Shown: one piece after another, positions 22,226 through 32,718 of the stretch
Layout: the number at the start of each line of letters is the position of its first letter
Position numbering within the stretch: position 1 is the first letter of the stretch
Notes under the pieces: model-generated
The model's input: the letters and a program-made list of their open reading frames with translations, nothing else
The model's database searches: none
Told to the model about the DNA's origin: nothing
Translations under genes and position numbers: made by a program
Assembly (NCBI GenBank): GCA_026018925.1
Contig: JAKSZU010000004.1
Location: forward strand, 16,522,095-16,586,094
Reading direction: 5' to 3'
DNA length: 64,000 bases
From: Tupaia tana
Lineage: Eukaryota > Chordata > Mammalia > Scandentia > Tupaiidae

Positions 22226-22468
22226 ATGAAATTTATAATACGTGAAATACAATGTATATGATTACAAAATTTCATACAGAAAATAAAATCAACTAGAATA
22301 TATATTTAAGTGAAACTCAAATGCAGAGGGCCAACATATAAAAAGAAGTATCTCCTGCACCAAACTAAACTATTAGAAGTGCTCAAAGACACCTACAAGT
22401 ATGGAGTGTGCCAAAGGAATATAGTGGTGAACTGAAAAAGCTCCCAAAGGCCAAAGCTAGAACAATTT

Positions 22469-22626
22469 TTTTTAAATGTTACTCATTATTATTATCGTTA
22501 CTATTTCAAATTTGACCAGAGAGCGAAAGAGAAAATGAGAAAGCAGGCCACCAGATCCAGGACTCAAACCATGGTTGGCCATGTGGGAGTCTCTCACCTT
22601 AATCACCATGCTACCTGCCAACCCCC
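22469..22626 (-). mobile_element. SINE type B
   Basis: TSD AAAGCTAGAACAATTT at 22453-22468 and 22627-22642, a perfect 16 bp match. Confidence 0.9.
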
Positions 22627-22639
22627 AAAGCTAGAACAA

Positions 22640-23664
22640 TTTGAGCAAGAAAATAGTGTTGAATTACAACTCAAAGTCTAAAATAAATATTTATTAATCT
22701 ACAGTTGCATAAATAATTAGATGAATAAGTAAGTGGGGGAGAATATTTTTCTTTGCAGAAGACCAAATAATTTTTATATAGATATTCAGCTACAAGTAGG
22801 TAAAGCATAACTCCCCAAATCCTTAAGCATTTGCTGTGCATAGTGACTTCCTTCCAGAATTCAGTATGGAAAGTGTCTTTACAGTGGAGAAACCTGACAA
22901 ACACTATCTCAGCCAGGATGTCAGTTAACATCAGGCAGACAGTGTACCCTTGATGCTGTGATGAGAATGGCACTTTACTAAAAGCTTTTATCTCCTGTCT
23001 AATCATTAAGAAAAACATTAAGACAAAACCAAATTGAGAGACATTTTACAAAATATCTGACCAATATTCATTAAAACTTCAAGGTCATCAAAAATAAAAA
23101 GTCTGAGAAACTGTCACAGATAAAAGGAGTCTAAGGATATATGACGACTAAAAAGTGTCCTGAATGAGATTCTGAAACAGAAAAAGGACATTAGGTCGAA
23201 CATTAAGGAGATGTGAATTAAGTACAACCTTTAGTTAATAATACTGTATCAACATTGGCTCATTAATTATAACAAATGTATCATGCTGATTTAAGATATT
23301 AATGATAAGCGGGACCAGCAGTTAGTGTAATGGCTATGTCGCTGAACTCCCATGTAGCCAACCACAGTTTGAGTCCCGGATCCGGTGGCTTAAACTCACA
23401 CCAGGCACATGTGCATGCATGCCCAAGATCCGGAGAGGAGAATAGAAGAGAAGGGATTGCAGCGTGGCCATCCCCCATGGGGGGTGATTTCTCGCTTTCT
23501 GTCTCTCTGTTTCTGTCTTTCTGGCAAGCACACGTACCCTATAGCAAAAACCTCTCCAAAAATATATATATATTAATGATAAGGGAAATGATGAGGGGTA
23601 GGAACTTTCTGTAATATCTTTACAATTTTACTATAAATCTAAAACCATTTTAAAATTAAAAAGC
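22640..23664 (+). mobile_element. Old LINE-1 (L1ME-like) 3' end
   Basis: GAGAAACTGTCACAGATAAA, ACAGAAAAAGGACATTAGG, TTTAGTTAATAATACTGTAT, TAACAAATGTATCATG and CTATAAATCTAAAACCATTT followed by A-rich DNA. The order is that of a common mammalian repeat I associate with L1ME; the family name is uncertain. Confidence 0.5.
23310..23569 (+). mobile_element. SINE type A
   Basis: TSD ATATTAATGATAAG at 23296-23309 and 23570-23583 within the old L1-like sequence. Confidence 0.9.
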
Positions 23665-23927
23665 TTTTTTTTACTTTTCATTTTGCTATAGGGCACGTGT
23701 GCTCCTGGAGAGAGACAGAAAGACAGAGAAAGAGAGAAATAGAAAAAAAACCCATCCCCTTAGAGGGGATGGCTACACCACAATCCCTTCTCCATTCTCC
23801 ACTTGGGATATTTGGGCATGCATGCACATGCATTTTTCAAGCCACTGGGTCTGAGACTCGAACCATGCAGTCAGCCATGTATAATCCAGCATCTTAAATC
23901 TTAACCTCCATACCGCCTGCTGGCCTG
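23665..23927 (-). mobile_element. SINE type C
   Basis: Poly(T), ATTTTGCTATAGGGCACGTG, then a head ending CATACCGCCTGCTGGCC. It starts in the A-rich end of the preceding L1-like repeat. Confidence 0.75.
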
Positions 23928-24595
23928 AGTGCTCATTTTTTTGCAAGTGGCCTTGTTGCTGGGTCCAGTTGTTTTTTTGGAAACAAACACACAACTGAAT
24001 TTACTTGCAACAGAAAAACATAGCAGCATATTAAATTAGGTCTCAGTATTTTTCAGAAATTTAACAAATCGCATTAAATCTCCATGTATAGTAACCATGG
24101 ATTATGCTAACATTTAAGACATAAAAACATACTTCACAAGCAGGTATTATGGGTCTACACAAGTCAAGCCTTACATGAATAACAAATAGAAAGAAGTTTA
24201 GAATACTTCTCTAAATCATGATCTTCTATCTAACACGAAGTTGGAACATGCTATATAAGAAATTCCAAAGTATTAGTTCCTTTTAAAGATTAACTTTTAA
24301 TAAGCTTAAAACCAGCCAAGTTTTTAGCAGAGGACATTTTAAGAGATAAAAGTATTACCAAGAGCAAAATAGATAATTTAGGTAATATAAACTGTGGCAA
24401 TGAGTTAGGAGTGAATCTTCATTATGACATTAGTGTTATCCTGGGTCTCTCTCTTTATAGTAAGATAGTATTAAATGAAACAGGCTATTAAATATGTTCA
24501 TGTGTAATTCCTAGGCAGATGGTAGGTAAATAAGAGTAACCTTTCAAATAATACCTTCAGCTAAAATGTTACTCAAAGAGAGGATTAAAAAAAAT
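23928..24595. other. No recognised feature
   Basis: About 670 bp of AT-rich single-copy-looking DNA; no frame over 60 codons and no repeat landmark that I recognise. Confidence 0.4.
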
Positions 24596-25504
24596 AAATC
24601 AAAGTTCCATTTACAAGCATATCTGAGAGATACTGGGGGGTTGGTGCTAAACCATTGTAATAAAGCAAGTAATGCAATAAAGCAAGTCACTCACATATTT
24701 TGGTTTCCCAGTGAATATAAAAGTTGTTTGGGGCTAGCAGGTGGCATGGTGGTTAAGGCACTGGACTCCCCACACAGTTGACCACAGGTCAAGTACCAGA
24801 CCTAGAGCCTTGAACATCATTCTAGGTGCATGCACATGTGCTTAAAATCCCAGGAGGAGAATGCAGGAGAAGGGACTGCTGTGAGCCATCACCCCTGAGG
24901 AGTGATTTGGCGAGCATACATGCCTGATGGCAAAAACTTAAAAAAAAAAGTTATGCTTATACTGTACTCTGTAATCTGGTAAGTGTGCATATAAATTGCA
25001 TTATGGCTAGAAGAATGTATAGGTAACGCAATGTATTTATATGTTGAAATGTATAATTTAATTATACATTATAATTTAAATGTATAATTTAAAAATACTT
25101 AATTGCTAAAAAATGTCAACTGATCACCTGAGCCTTTGGCAAGTCCTAATTTTTTATTGGGAACGGGTCTTACCTTGAAGCTGAAAGCTGCTGACTAATC
25201 AGGGTAGTGGGTTCTGAAGGCTGAGGTAGTTAGGTGGTTGTGGCAATTTCTTAAGCTAGAACAACAGTGAAGTCTACTGCAACTGATTCTTCCTTTCACA
25301 AAAGATTTTTCTGTACCACATATGTCATTTGGTGACATTTTACCCACTGTAGAACTTCTTTTAAAACTGGAGTCAGTTCTCTCCAATGCTGCTGCTACTT
25401 TATCAACAAAATCTATGTAATAGTCTAATCTTCTGTTGTCATTTCAATGATATTCAGAACACCTTCACCATAAATAGATTCCATCTCAAGAAACCACATT
25501 CTTG
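24596..25504 (-). mobile_element. Tigger1-like DNA transposon remnant
   Basis: CATATCTGAGAGATACTGGG, GCAATAAAGCAAGTCACTC, TTTGGTTTCCCAGTGAATAT, then after a SINE AAATACTTAATTGCTAAAAA, TGTGGCAATTTCTTAAGCTA, TTCACAAAAGATTTTTCTG and CCATCTCAAGAAACCACATT: the inverted 3' half of a pogo-like Tigger element. The transposase coding strand is the minus strand; only fragments of frame remain. A short continuation (TTTGCTTATTCATAAGAAG) lies at 25806-25828 after another SINE. Confidence 0.8.
24727..24952 (+). mobile_element. SINE type C in Tigger
   Basis: GGGGCTAGCAGGTGGCATGGTGG head and a shortened end GCATACATGCCTGATGGC. Tigger sequence AAAAGTT is present on both sides. Confidence 0.8.
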
Positions 25505-25765
25505 GGAAGGCCTTGTAGCACAGTGGGGCTGTGTGGAGGGAGCTGTGGGATCTGGCTCACTCTGCACAACCCCACCTGGAAAACCATGGTTCAAATCCTG
25601 ACTCCCAGTGACTTAGAAAACATGCTAGAAGAATGTGCCTAGGATCCTGATGGGATAGCGGAAAGGGGATTTCAGTGTGATCGGGCCCCATGGACACAGG
25701 AGGACTCTATCTCCATCTCTCTGGTACACATATGTGCCCTCTGGCATATTAAAAAAGTAAAGAAA
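25505..25765 (+). mobile_element. Older tRNA-headed SINE, type D-like
   Basis: GGAAGGCCTTGTAGCACAGTGG head, ATGGTTCAAATCCTGACTCC B-box region, ATGTGCCCTCTGGCATATT end. Contains an extra stretch between A and B boxes. Confidence 0.55.
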
Positions 25766-25919
25766 GAGGAAAAGGAAGTATACAAGGAAGGAGGGAAGGA
25801 AAGTCTTTCTTTGCTTATTCATAAGAAGAAAATCCAACATATCAAATGCACAGATGCAGCTAAAGCAGTTTAGAAGAAATTCATAGCATTAAATGCTTGC
25901 ATTAGAATAGAAGATTTCA

Positions 25920-26103
25920 GGGCCAGCAGGTGGTGGGGTGGTTAAAGGCACTGGACTCCTACATGGCCGACTGCGGTTCAAGTCCTGGACCTGGCGGATT
26001 GCTTTCTCGCTTTCCCTCTCTGTCTCTCTCTGATCGAACTGGAAAATAATAATAATAAAGTCAAATAAAATAATTCTTTAAAAAAATTGAAAAAAAAAGA
26101 ACA
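25920..26103 (+). mobile_element. SINE type B
   Basis: GGGCCAGCAGGTGGTGGGGTGG head to AAATAATTCTTTAAAAAAATT. AAGATTTCA occurs just before and just after. Confidence 0.8.
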
Positions 26104-26299
26104 TAAGATTTCATTTTGATCATTTAAGCTTCCATCTTAAGAAACTTATAAAAGAAGAGCAAAATAAGCCCAAATCAAAGAAACAAATAAAGCTAAGACC
26201 AAAACTAAATGAAATTAAAATAATAAAAATAGGGAAACAATCAGTAAAATCAAAAACTGAAAGAGCTTTTCTGGAAGATCCATAAAAAAGATAAACCTC

Positions 26300-26508
26300 A
26301 GGGCCAGCAGATGGCATAATGATTATGTTGCTGGACTCTCACATGGCCAACCATGGTTCAAGTCCTGGACCTGGTGGCTTGAAACTCACGCCAGGCGCAT
26401 GTGCATGCGTGCCCAAAATCCTGAGAGGAAGACAGAGGAGAAGGGATTGTGGTGTGGCCATCCCACTTGGGGGGTGATTTCTTGCTTTAGAGGGAAAAAA
26501 AAAAAAAA
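26300..26508 (+). mobile_element. SINE type A lacking its 3' end
   Basis: The copy stops at GATTTCTTGCTTTAG and goes straight into an A run, so the pyrimidine tract and tail are missing. TSD AGATAAACCTC (26289-26299) and AGATAAGCCTC (26509-26519) proves it inserted in this form. Confidence 0.85.
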
Positions 26509-26599
26509 GATAAGCCTCTACTAAGACTGAAAAACAAAAAGAAAGAAGACACATTCCAGGAATGAAAGAGGAAATAATATTACAGACTATTCAGAAATT

Positions 26600-26708
26600 G
26601 AGTATCCCTGCTGAGGGGTGATTTCTTGATTTCTGTTTCTCCCTCTCTCTTTCTCTATGGCGAGCACATGCACCCTATAGCAAATATCTCTCTCTAAAAA
26701 GAGAAAAG
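26600..26708 (+). mobile_element. SINE type A, 3' fragment
   Basis: Begins at CTGAGGGGTGATTTCTTG and ends CACCCTATAGCAAATATCTC. The head half is absent. Confidence 0.7.
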
Positions 26709-27062
26709 GAAACTAAAGATGAGGGATAACTCTACATACACAAATTTAACAACTCTGGTGAAATGAACTAATTTCTCAAAAATTCAAACTACCAAAACTC
26801 ACCAAAGATTAAATAGATACTATAAATGGTCTTATATTTATTAAAGAAATTTAATGTGTAGTCAAAAACTTTCTGAAAAATAAATCTTTATTGACAGATG
26901 GTTTCATGGACAAATTCTTCCAAACATTTAAAGAAGAAATAAACACCAATATTATACAACTCATTCCAGAAAAGAAGAAGGAACACTTCCAAACACATTT
27001 TATGTATCTACCACTACTCTGTACTGAAACTAGACAAAGATGGTATTTAAAAAAACAAAAGA

Positions 27063-27333
27063 AGGGGACCAGCAGTTGGTGTAATGGCAATCTTGCTGGA
27101 CTCCCATGTAGTCAACCTTGGTTCGAGTCCTAGACCTGGTGGCTTAAACTCACACCAGGCATGTGTGCATGCGTGCCAAGATCCCAAGAGGAGAATGGAG
27201 GAGAAGGGATTGTGGCGTAGCCAATCCCCCTGGGAGGTGATTTTTCGCTTTCTGTTTCTCTGTCTCTCTGTCTCTCTGGCAAGCACACAGGTCCTATAGC
27301 AAAAACCGCCCCCCCCCCAAAAAAAAAAGAAAA
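27063..27333 (+). mobile_element. SINE type A
   Basis: GGGGACCAGCAGTTGGTGTAATGG to TCCTATAGCAAAAACCG then a run of C (27308-27319) and A. Confidence 0.85.
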
Positions 27334-27417
27334 CAAAACTATTGACCAATATCCTCTGGACACAAACACAAAAGTTATCAACAAAATATTTGCATTTAAT
27401 TAAATCTAGAATATGAG

Positions 27418-27548
27418 AGGACTTCAAAAAGTTCATGGAAAACCAAAATTAAAGTATGAGTTTATTTTGCAGCAAAATAGAAAGAAATCCTTGCATAGTT
27501 TTTTTTTTTAATATATATAATATGCCTTTTCCATTAGCTTTTGAAGAT
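27418..27548. mobile_element. Mariner-like MITE remnant
   Basis: Left end GGACTTCAAAAAGTTCATGG and right end with the inverted partner TTTTCCATTAGCTTTTGAAG, about 130 bp apart. A related left end may lie at 33075-33098. Family not named. Confidence 0.45.
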
Positions 27549-27755
27549 ACACACACACACACACACAAATAATATACTACAACAAAGTGGGCTTTCTCCT
27601 GTGACTGTAAGGCTGTTTCAATATTTGAAATCAATTTTTGTAATCTACCATATTAACAGTCTAGAGAAGAAAAGGCACACAATCATACCAACATGACATA
27701 GAAAAAACACATTTGAGGAAATTAACATTTATTCGTGAGAAAACAAACACCTCTT

Positions 27756-27986
27756 TTTTTTTTCTCTTCTGCTGTTGGGCCTCACCAGAAAGAGGGGGCG
27801 GGGAGTAAGAAATCACCCCCCTCCATGAGACATGGCCATGACACAATTCCTTCCCCATTCTCTTTGGATTTGGAGCACGCAGGCACATGCATCTGTGTGA
27901 TTTTCAAGCTGCCAGGTCTGGATTCAAACCTCAAAGTAAGCCACGTGGGATCCAGCTGTCTTAATTTTCACACTGACTGCTGGCCC
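27756..27986 (-). mobile_element. SINE type C
   Basis: TSD CAAACACCTCTT at 27744-27755 and 27987-27998. The tail half is shortened (TCTTCTGCTGTTGGGCCTC). Confidence 0.85.
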
Positions 27987-28639
27987 CAAACACCTCTTAG
28001 TAAACTAATAATAGAAATTTCTTCAACCTAATAGCTATAGAAGTCTTCCATTTAACAACAAACTAAATGGTAAAAGACTTAATTCTTCTGTCTAAAACCT
28101 GGAACATGGCATACAGTCACGCCGCTGCTATTTGATAACATGCTGGAAGTTTTAGCTAGAGCAACTTTGGAAGAAAAGTAATAAAATGCATAGAAAATAG
28201 AAAGGAAGAAAAAAAAAAACCATCCTTATTCTAAGATGACTTGATTGTGTACAGAAAAAATCCCAAGGAATTTACAAAAAACTAGAACAAATAAGTGCAT
28301 TTAGCTCAGATACATAATTATTCTACAAAAATCAATCATATTTATTTACACTAGCAATGTAAAGCTAAAAATAACTTTTTAAAAGAAAACAAATCATAAT
28401 ATAAAAAAACTAAAATACTTAGGTTTAAATCTAACAAAACATGTACAGAATCTATATGCTAAAAATGATTAATACAAAAGTGTTCAAAGAAATCTAAGAA
28501 GATCTAAATAAATAGAAAGACCTACTGACTGAAGACTCAACATAGTAATGATTTCACTTTTCCTAATATTGATATAATAAGTTTAATATAATACCAGTCA
28601 AAATCTTAGTAGAGTTTTTTTTTTAATACAGACAAGCTT

Positions 28640-28823
28640 ACTCTTTTTTTTAAAGAATTATTTTATTTAACTTTATTCATTCATTTATTTTAATTTGACC
28701 AGAGAGGGACAGAGTGAGAAAGAGAGGGAAAGCGAGAAAGCAAGCTGCCAGGTCTGGGACTTGAACTGCAGTCACCCACATGGGAGTCCAGTGCCCTTAA
28801 CCACCATGCCACCTGTCAGCCCC
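28640..28823 (-). mobile_element. SINE type B
   Basis: TTAAAGAATTATTTTATTTAAC tail to ACCTGTCAGCCCC head. Flanks ACAGACAA (28628-28635) and CAGACAA (28824-28830) mark the insertion site. Confidence 0.85.
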
Positions 28824-28944
28824 CAGACAAACTGATTCTAGAATTTATATGGAAAGGCAAAGGAACTTGTATAGACTAAAATAATTCTGAAAAGAAAGAA
28901 TAAAGTTTATCTCACTAGCTGATTTTAAGAATTATTATAAAACT

Positions 28945-29220
28945 GGGACCAGCAGATGGCGTAATGGCAATGTCGCTGGACTCCCATGTAGTCGACTGCG
29001 GTTCGGTGGCTTAAAACTGACACCGGGTGCGTGTGTGTGTCCAAAATCCTGAAAAGAGAATGAGGGAAAAAAAAAAATAAAAAAAATAAAAAAAAAAAAA
29101 AAAAAAAAGAGAATGAGGAGAAGGGACTGCGGCATGGCCATCCCCCTGAGGGATGATTTCTTGCTTTCTGGCTCTCTGTCGAGCACACATGCCCTATAGC
29201 AAAAGAAAAAAAAAAAAAAA
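28945..29220 (+). mobile_element. SINE type A with internal poly(A) insertion
   Basis: TSD AAGAATTATTATAAAACT (28927-28944) and AAGAATTATTATAAAGCT (29221-29238). Inside, AAAAGAGAATGAGG occurs twice (29052-29065, 29105-29118) around an almost pure A stretch. Part of the B-box region is deleted (GCGGTTCGGTGGC). Confidence 0.9.
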
Positions 29221-29498
29221 AAGAATTATTATAAAGCTATAGTAATCAAGACTGTGGTAATGAAGAAGGAATAAACACATAAATAAATGAAAGAGAATAG
29301 AGTCTAAAAATACATCTATACAAATATGGCCAACTGATTTTTGACAGATACAAAAGCAATTCAATGGAGAGAACAGTTTTTTCAACATATAGGGTAGACA
29401 ATTAAACACTAAACATCAATATATAAAAATAAATAAACTTCAGTCTAAACCTCACATGGATCACAGTCTAAATGTAAAAGGAGAAAATGTTTAGAATA

Positions 29499-29780
29499 GG
29501 ATCATCTGATGGCATGGTAGCTAAGGCAGTTGAATTCCACAGGGCTAACTGTATGGTTTGAGTCTTGGACTCAGCAGCCCAAAAAACACACTGGACATGA
29601 GTGAGTGTGTGTCTGAAATCCCAAGAGGAGAATGAAGGATAAGGGAATGCAGTGTGGCCTTCTCCCTGGGGGAATGAGGGAGGGTGCTTTCTCACCTTCT
29701 TTCTCTCTGTCCCTCCCTTTTTCTGTCTCTCCAGCAAGTGCATGGGCCTAATAGCAAATTTAAAAAAATAAAGAAAGAAA
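29499..29780 (+). mobile_element. SINE type C
   Basis: GGATCATCTGATGGCATGGTAG head; G-rich body segment GGGGGAATGAGGGAGGGTGC; end GGCCTAATAGCAAATTT. Confidence 0.75.
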
Positions 29781-29902
29781 GAAAATATTTAGGATTGAAA
29801 AAAAGTATAAGGACCAGCAAATGGTGTAATGGTTACGTTGCGACTCCCACATAGTTGACTGTGGCTCGAGTCCCGGGGACTCAGCAGCTTAAAACTTATG
29901 CG

Positions 29903-30068
29903 GGGGCCTGGGGGGTGGCAGCGGTAGGTGGCATGGTGGTTAAAGGCACTGGATTCCCACATGGCCAACCATGGTTTGAGGCCAAGATCTGGCAGCTTGC
30001 CTTCTCACTTTCCCTTTCTCTTCCTGGTCAATAATAATAATAGCAAGTGGAATTACATAAATAAATAT
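29903..30068 (+). mobile_element. SINE type B nested in type A
   Basis: GCGGTAGGTGGCATGGTGGTTA head to CTTCCTGGTCAATAATAATA; its A/T-rich tail is the target of the next insertion. Confidence 0.75.
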
Positions 30069-30341
30069 GTATTTTTTTTTTGGAGAGGTTTTTTTTTTTC
30101 GCTATAGGGCGCGTGCGCTCGCCAGACAGACAGAGAGAGAGATAGAGACAGAAAGCGAGAAATCACCCCCCAGGGGGGATGGTCACGCCGCAATCCCTTC
30201 TCCTCCATTCTCCTCTCGGGATCTTGGGCACGCACCCACACGCGCCCGGCGTGAGTTCTAAGCCACCGGGTCCGGAACGCAAACCGCGGTCAACTACGTG
30301 GGAGTCCAGTGATATAGCCATTACGCTAACTGCTGGTTCCC
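30069..30341 (-). mobile_element. SINE type A, young, nested in a SINE B tail
   Basis: CpG-rich reverse copy (GCTATAGGGCGCGTGCGCTC). Flanks CATAATAAATAT (30057-30068) and CATAAATAAATAT (30342-30354) are the duplicated tail of the type B copy. Third level of nesting. Confidence 0.85.
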
Positions 30342-30560
30342 CATAAATAAATATTTTTTTAAAAATCACTCTAGGCACGTGCATATGCATGCCAAAAATC
30401 CCGAGAGGAAAATGGAAGAGAAGGGATTGCAGCATGGCCATCTTCCCTGGGGGGTGATTTCTTGCTTTCTGTCTCTATATATCTGTTTCTCCAGTGAGCA
30501 CATGTGCCCTATAGCAGAAATCTCTAAAATAATTTTTTAAAAATATATATATAGTAGAAA

Positions 30561-30828
30561 AGGGGCCAGGTGGTGGCATGGTGGCTAAGGCAGCTGGATT
30601 CCACATGGTGACAGCGTGGTTCAAGTCTTGGACCCAGTGGCTTGAAAATCATGGTGGACACGTGTGTGTGTGTGTGTGTGTGTGTGTGCCCAAAATCCTG
30701 AGAGGAGAATGGAGAAGGGACTGTAGCATAGTCATCTGCACTGGGGGGTAATTTCTTACTCTTATTCTTTTTTGTCTCTCTCTGGTGAGTGTCCATATCC
30801 TATGGCTAAACCCTAAAAAAACAAAAGC
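30561..30828 (+). mobile_element. SINE type C with (TG)n
   Basis: GGCCAGGTGGTGGCATGGTGG head; a TG tract of about 14 units (30661-30690) has grown in the GTGTGTGC part of the body; end ATCCTATGGCTAAACCC. Confidence 0.8.
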
Positions 30829-31785
30829 AGAAAATTGTGACCTAAAATTAGGCAAACACTTTTGAAATATGTAACCAAAAGCACAATCCACAAAAAAAGA
30901 AACTGATCAGTTGGACTTCATTAATATTAAAAAAATTTGTTCTACCAAAGATAATGTTAAAAGATCAAGAAAACATGCCACAGACTAGAAGAAATATTTG
31001 TAAGATAACTACCCAACAAAAGACTTGTATCCAGATATATAATAAACTCTCAAATTCAAAATAACAAATAACCTAGTATAAAAGTAGAGAGGAGATTTAG
31101 ATACTTCTCCAAAGAGAATATAAAAATGGCAAAGTATGACATGAAAAGATGTTCAACATCACTAGCCCTTAGGAAAGTGCCAATGAAAATCATGAGATAC
31201 CATTATATCCCTATGAGAATAAGGTATATAGGATGAGGATAAAATAATGAGGATAAAATAAAATATATTGACAATACCAAGAACTAATGAGGATGAAGAA
31301 AATAACTGGGACTTTCATGCGTTGCTGGTTGTAATGCAAAATAGCACAAGCACTTTGGAAAATCATCTGTCAATTGCTTATAAAGTTAAACATAAACTTA
31401 CCATATTACCCAGCAATCCCACTCCTGGGATTTCTCCCTAGAGAAATGAAAACTTATGTTAACACAAAAACCTAGTTATCAATGTTTACAGTAGCTTTAC
31501 TCATTGAAAACAACCCAAGCATCCTTTAACAGGATAAAAAAATGCATAGTACATGCATGTAACAATACTACTCAGCTATAAGAAGGAAAAAACTATGGAT
31601 AGAAGAAACAAAGGCAGTATGCTGAGTAAATGAGGGCATTTAGAGGTTTCATACTACACAACGGTCGCAAAAAGATAAAGGTATAGGGGTAGAGAACAGA
31701 CCAGTGATTGCAAAGCATTAAGAGAGTGTCTATCAAAGGATAGCATGAGGGAGATTTTGGAGTGATAGAACTATTCTATATCCTG

Positions 31786-32063
31786 GGACCAGCAGTTAGC
31801 GTAATGGCTATGTCGCTGGACTCCCACGTAGTCGACCGCGGTTCGAGTCCCGGACCCGGCGGCTTAAACTCACGCCGGGCGCGTGTGCGTGCGTGCCCAG
31901 GATCCCGAGAGGAGAATGGAGGAGAAGGGATTGCGGCGTGGCCATCCCCCCTGGGGGGTGATTTCCTGCTTTCTATCTCTCTGTCTCTCTCTGTCTGTCT
32001 GGCGAGCGCACGCGCCCTATAGCAAAAACCTCTCCAAAAAAAGAAAAAAAAAAAAAAAAAAAA
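31786..32063 (+). mobile_element. SINE type A, near-consensus young copy
   Basis: The best master-like copy in the window: TAGCGTAATGGCTATGTCGC, CGCGGTTCGAGTCCCGG, GCCGGGCGCGTGTGCGTGCG and GCGAGCGCACGCGCCCTATAG keep nearly all CpG. Perfect 19 bp TSD AGAACTATTCTATATCCTG at 31767-31785 and 32064-32082. Confidence 0.95.
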
Positions 32064-32426
32064 AGAACTATTCTATATCCTGACTATGGTACTAATTACA
32101 TAAATTTATACGTGTGTGAAAATTTGTAAACTGTACATCAAAAGAAAAAAGTCAACTTTACTCTGTGAGTCTTAAAAATATTACTTATTTTTAAAGTTAA
32201 GGAGGGAAAAAAAGGAAGAACGAAGAAAAGAATACTGAGATAAAGCTACAGATTACAAGAAATACTAAGAAAAAGCTTCATGAAGAAAATAATTCAAGGA
32301 TGAGAGTGATCAACCGTATCAAACATTGCTGATAGTCAAGTAAGACAAGGACTGAGAAATGATAAATTACCACATAGAGAGCACCAGTGACTCTGATGAG
32401 AATAGATTTGAAATAGTAATGTTAGG

Positions 32427-32603
32427 GACCAGCAGGTGGTGTGGTGGTTGGGGGGCACTGGACTCCCAAACGGCCAACTATGGTTCAAGTCCCAGATCTG
32501 TGACTTGTTTTCGCACTCTCTCTCTCTCTCTCTCTCTCTGTCCCATGGTCAAATAAATAAATAAATAAGTAAAATAAAAATAATTCTTTAAACAAAACAA
32601 AAA
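32427..32603 (+). mobile_element. SINE type B
   Basis: TSD AATAGTAATGTTAGG at 32412-32426 and 32604-32618. Pyrimidine tract expanded to (TC)n (about 32515-32540). Confidence 0.9.
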
Positions 32604-32718
32604 AATAGTAATGTTAGGCAATGGTTGAAATGTGTTTAAGAGACAATGGGAGCAGAGAGATTCTAATGAACAAGTATAGATAACTCTTAAAGTTTCACTA
32701 TGAAATATAGGAAAGAGG

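Larger units (their letters stand above)
20526..22330 (+). mobile_element. LINE-1 ORF2 3' end and 3' UTR
   Basis: GATAAGGGATTAATATCCAT, AAAAGGCCCAATTAAAAAAT, GAATGGCTACTGTCAAAGAA, GACCCAGCAATCCCACTTCT and ATAATGGAATATTATGCAGC are canonical L1 C-terminal ORF2 landmarks in the right order. Four SINEs split it. Confidence 0.85.
29811..30540 (+). mobile_element. SINE type A, split by two nested SINEs
   Basis: Head half GGACCAGCAAATGGTGTAATGG to CTTAAAACTTATGCG (29811-29902), and the remaining body from AAAAATCACTCTAGGCACGTG (about 30361) to TGCCCTATAGCAGAAATCTC. The two halves join to a normal type A. Confidence 0.8.
25828..32230 (+). mobile_element. Long LINE-1 remnant, ORF2 middle to 3' UTR
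   Basis: Ordered L1 segments: AGCTAAAGCAGTTTAGAAGA (25860), GATGGTTTCATGGACAAATT (26898), AACACTTCCAAACACATTT (26980), TCAACAAAATATTTGC (27379), GGCTTTCTCCTGTGACTG (27589), TCCCAAGGAATTTACAAAAA (28261), GGCCAACTGATTTTTGACAG (29327), TTGGACTTCATTAATATTAA (30913), TTACCCAGCAATCCCACTCC (31406), CTGGGATTTCTCCC and a 3' UTR to about 32170. One element, no surviving frame, broken up by about fifteen SINE insertions. Confidence 0.8.

Noticed and set aside
22671-23018. 115-codon minus-strand frame
   Set aside because: It sits inside an old L1-like 3' end, has no domain and no conserved start context.
30053-30261. Repeated short frames with ARALARQTER- or RRARVRACPRSQEE-like peptides
   Set aside because: They recur in many places because they are translations of SINE type A in different frames, not genes.
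31786-31865. tRNA gene predictions at SINE heads
   Set aside because: A and B boxes are visible in over a hundred places, but each head is joined to a SINE body and flanked by target duplications, and the cloverleaf stems do not pair well.
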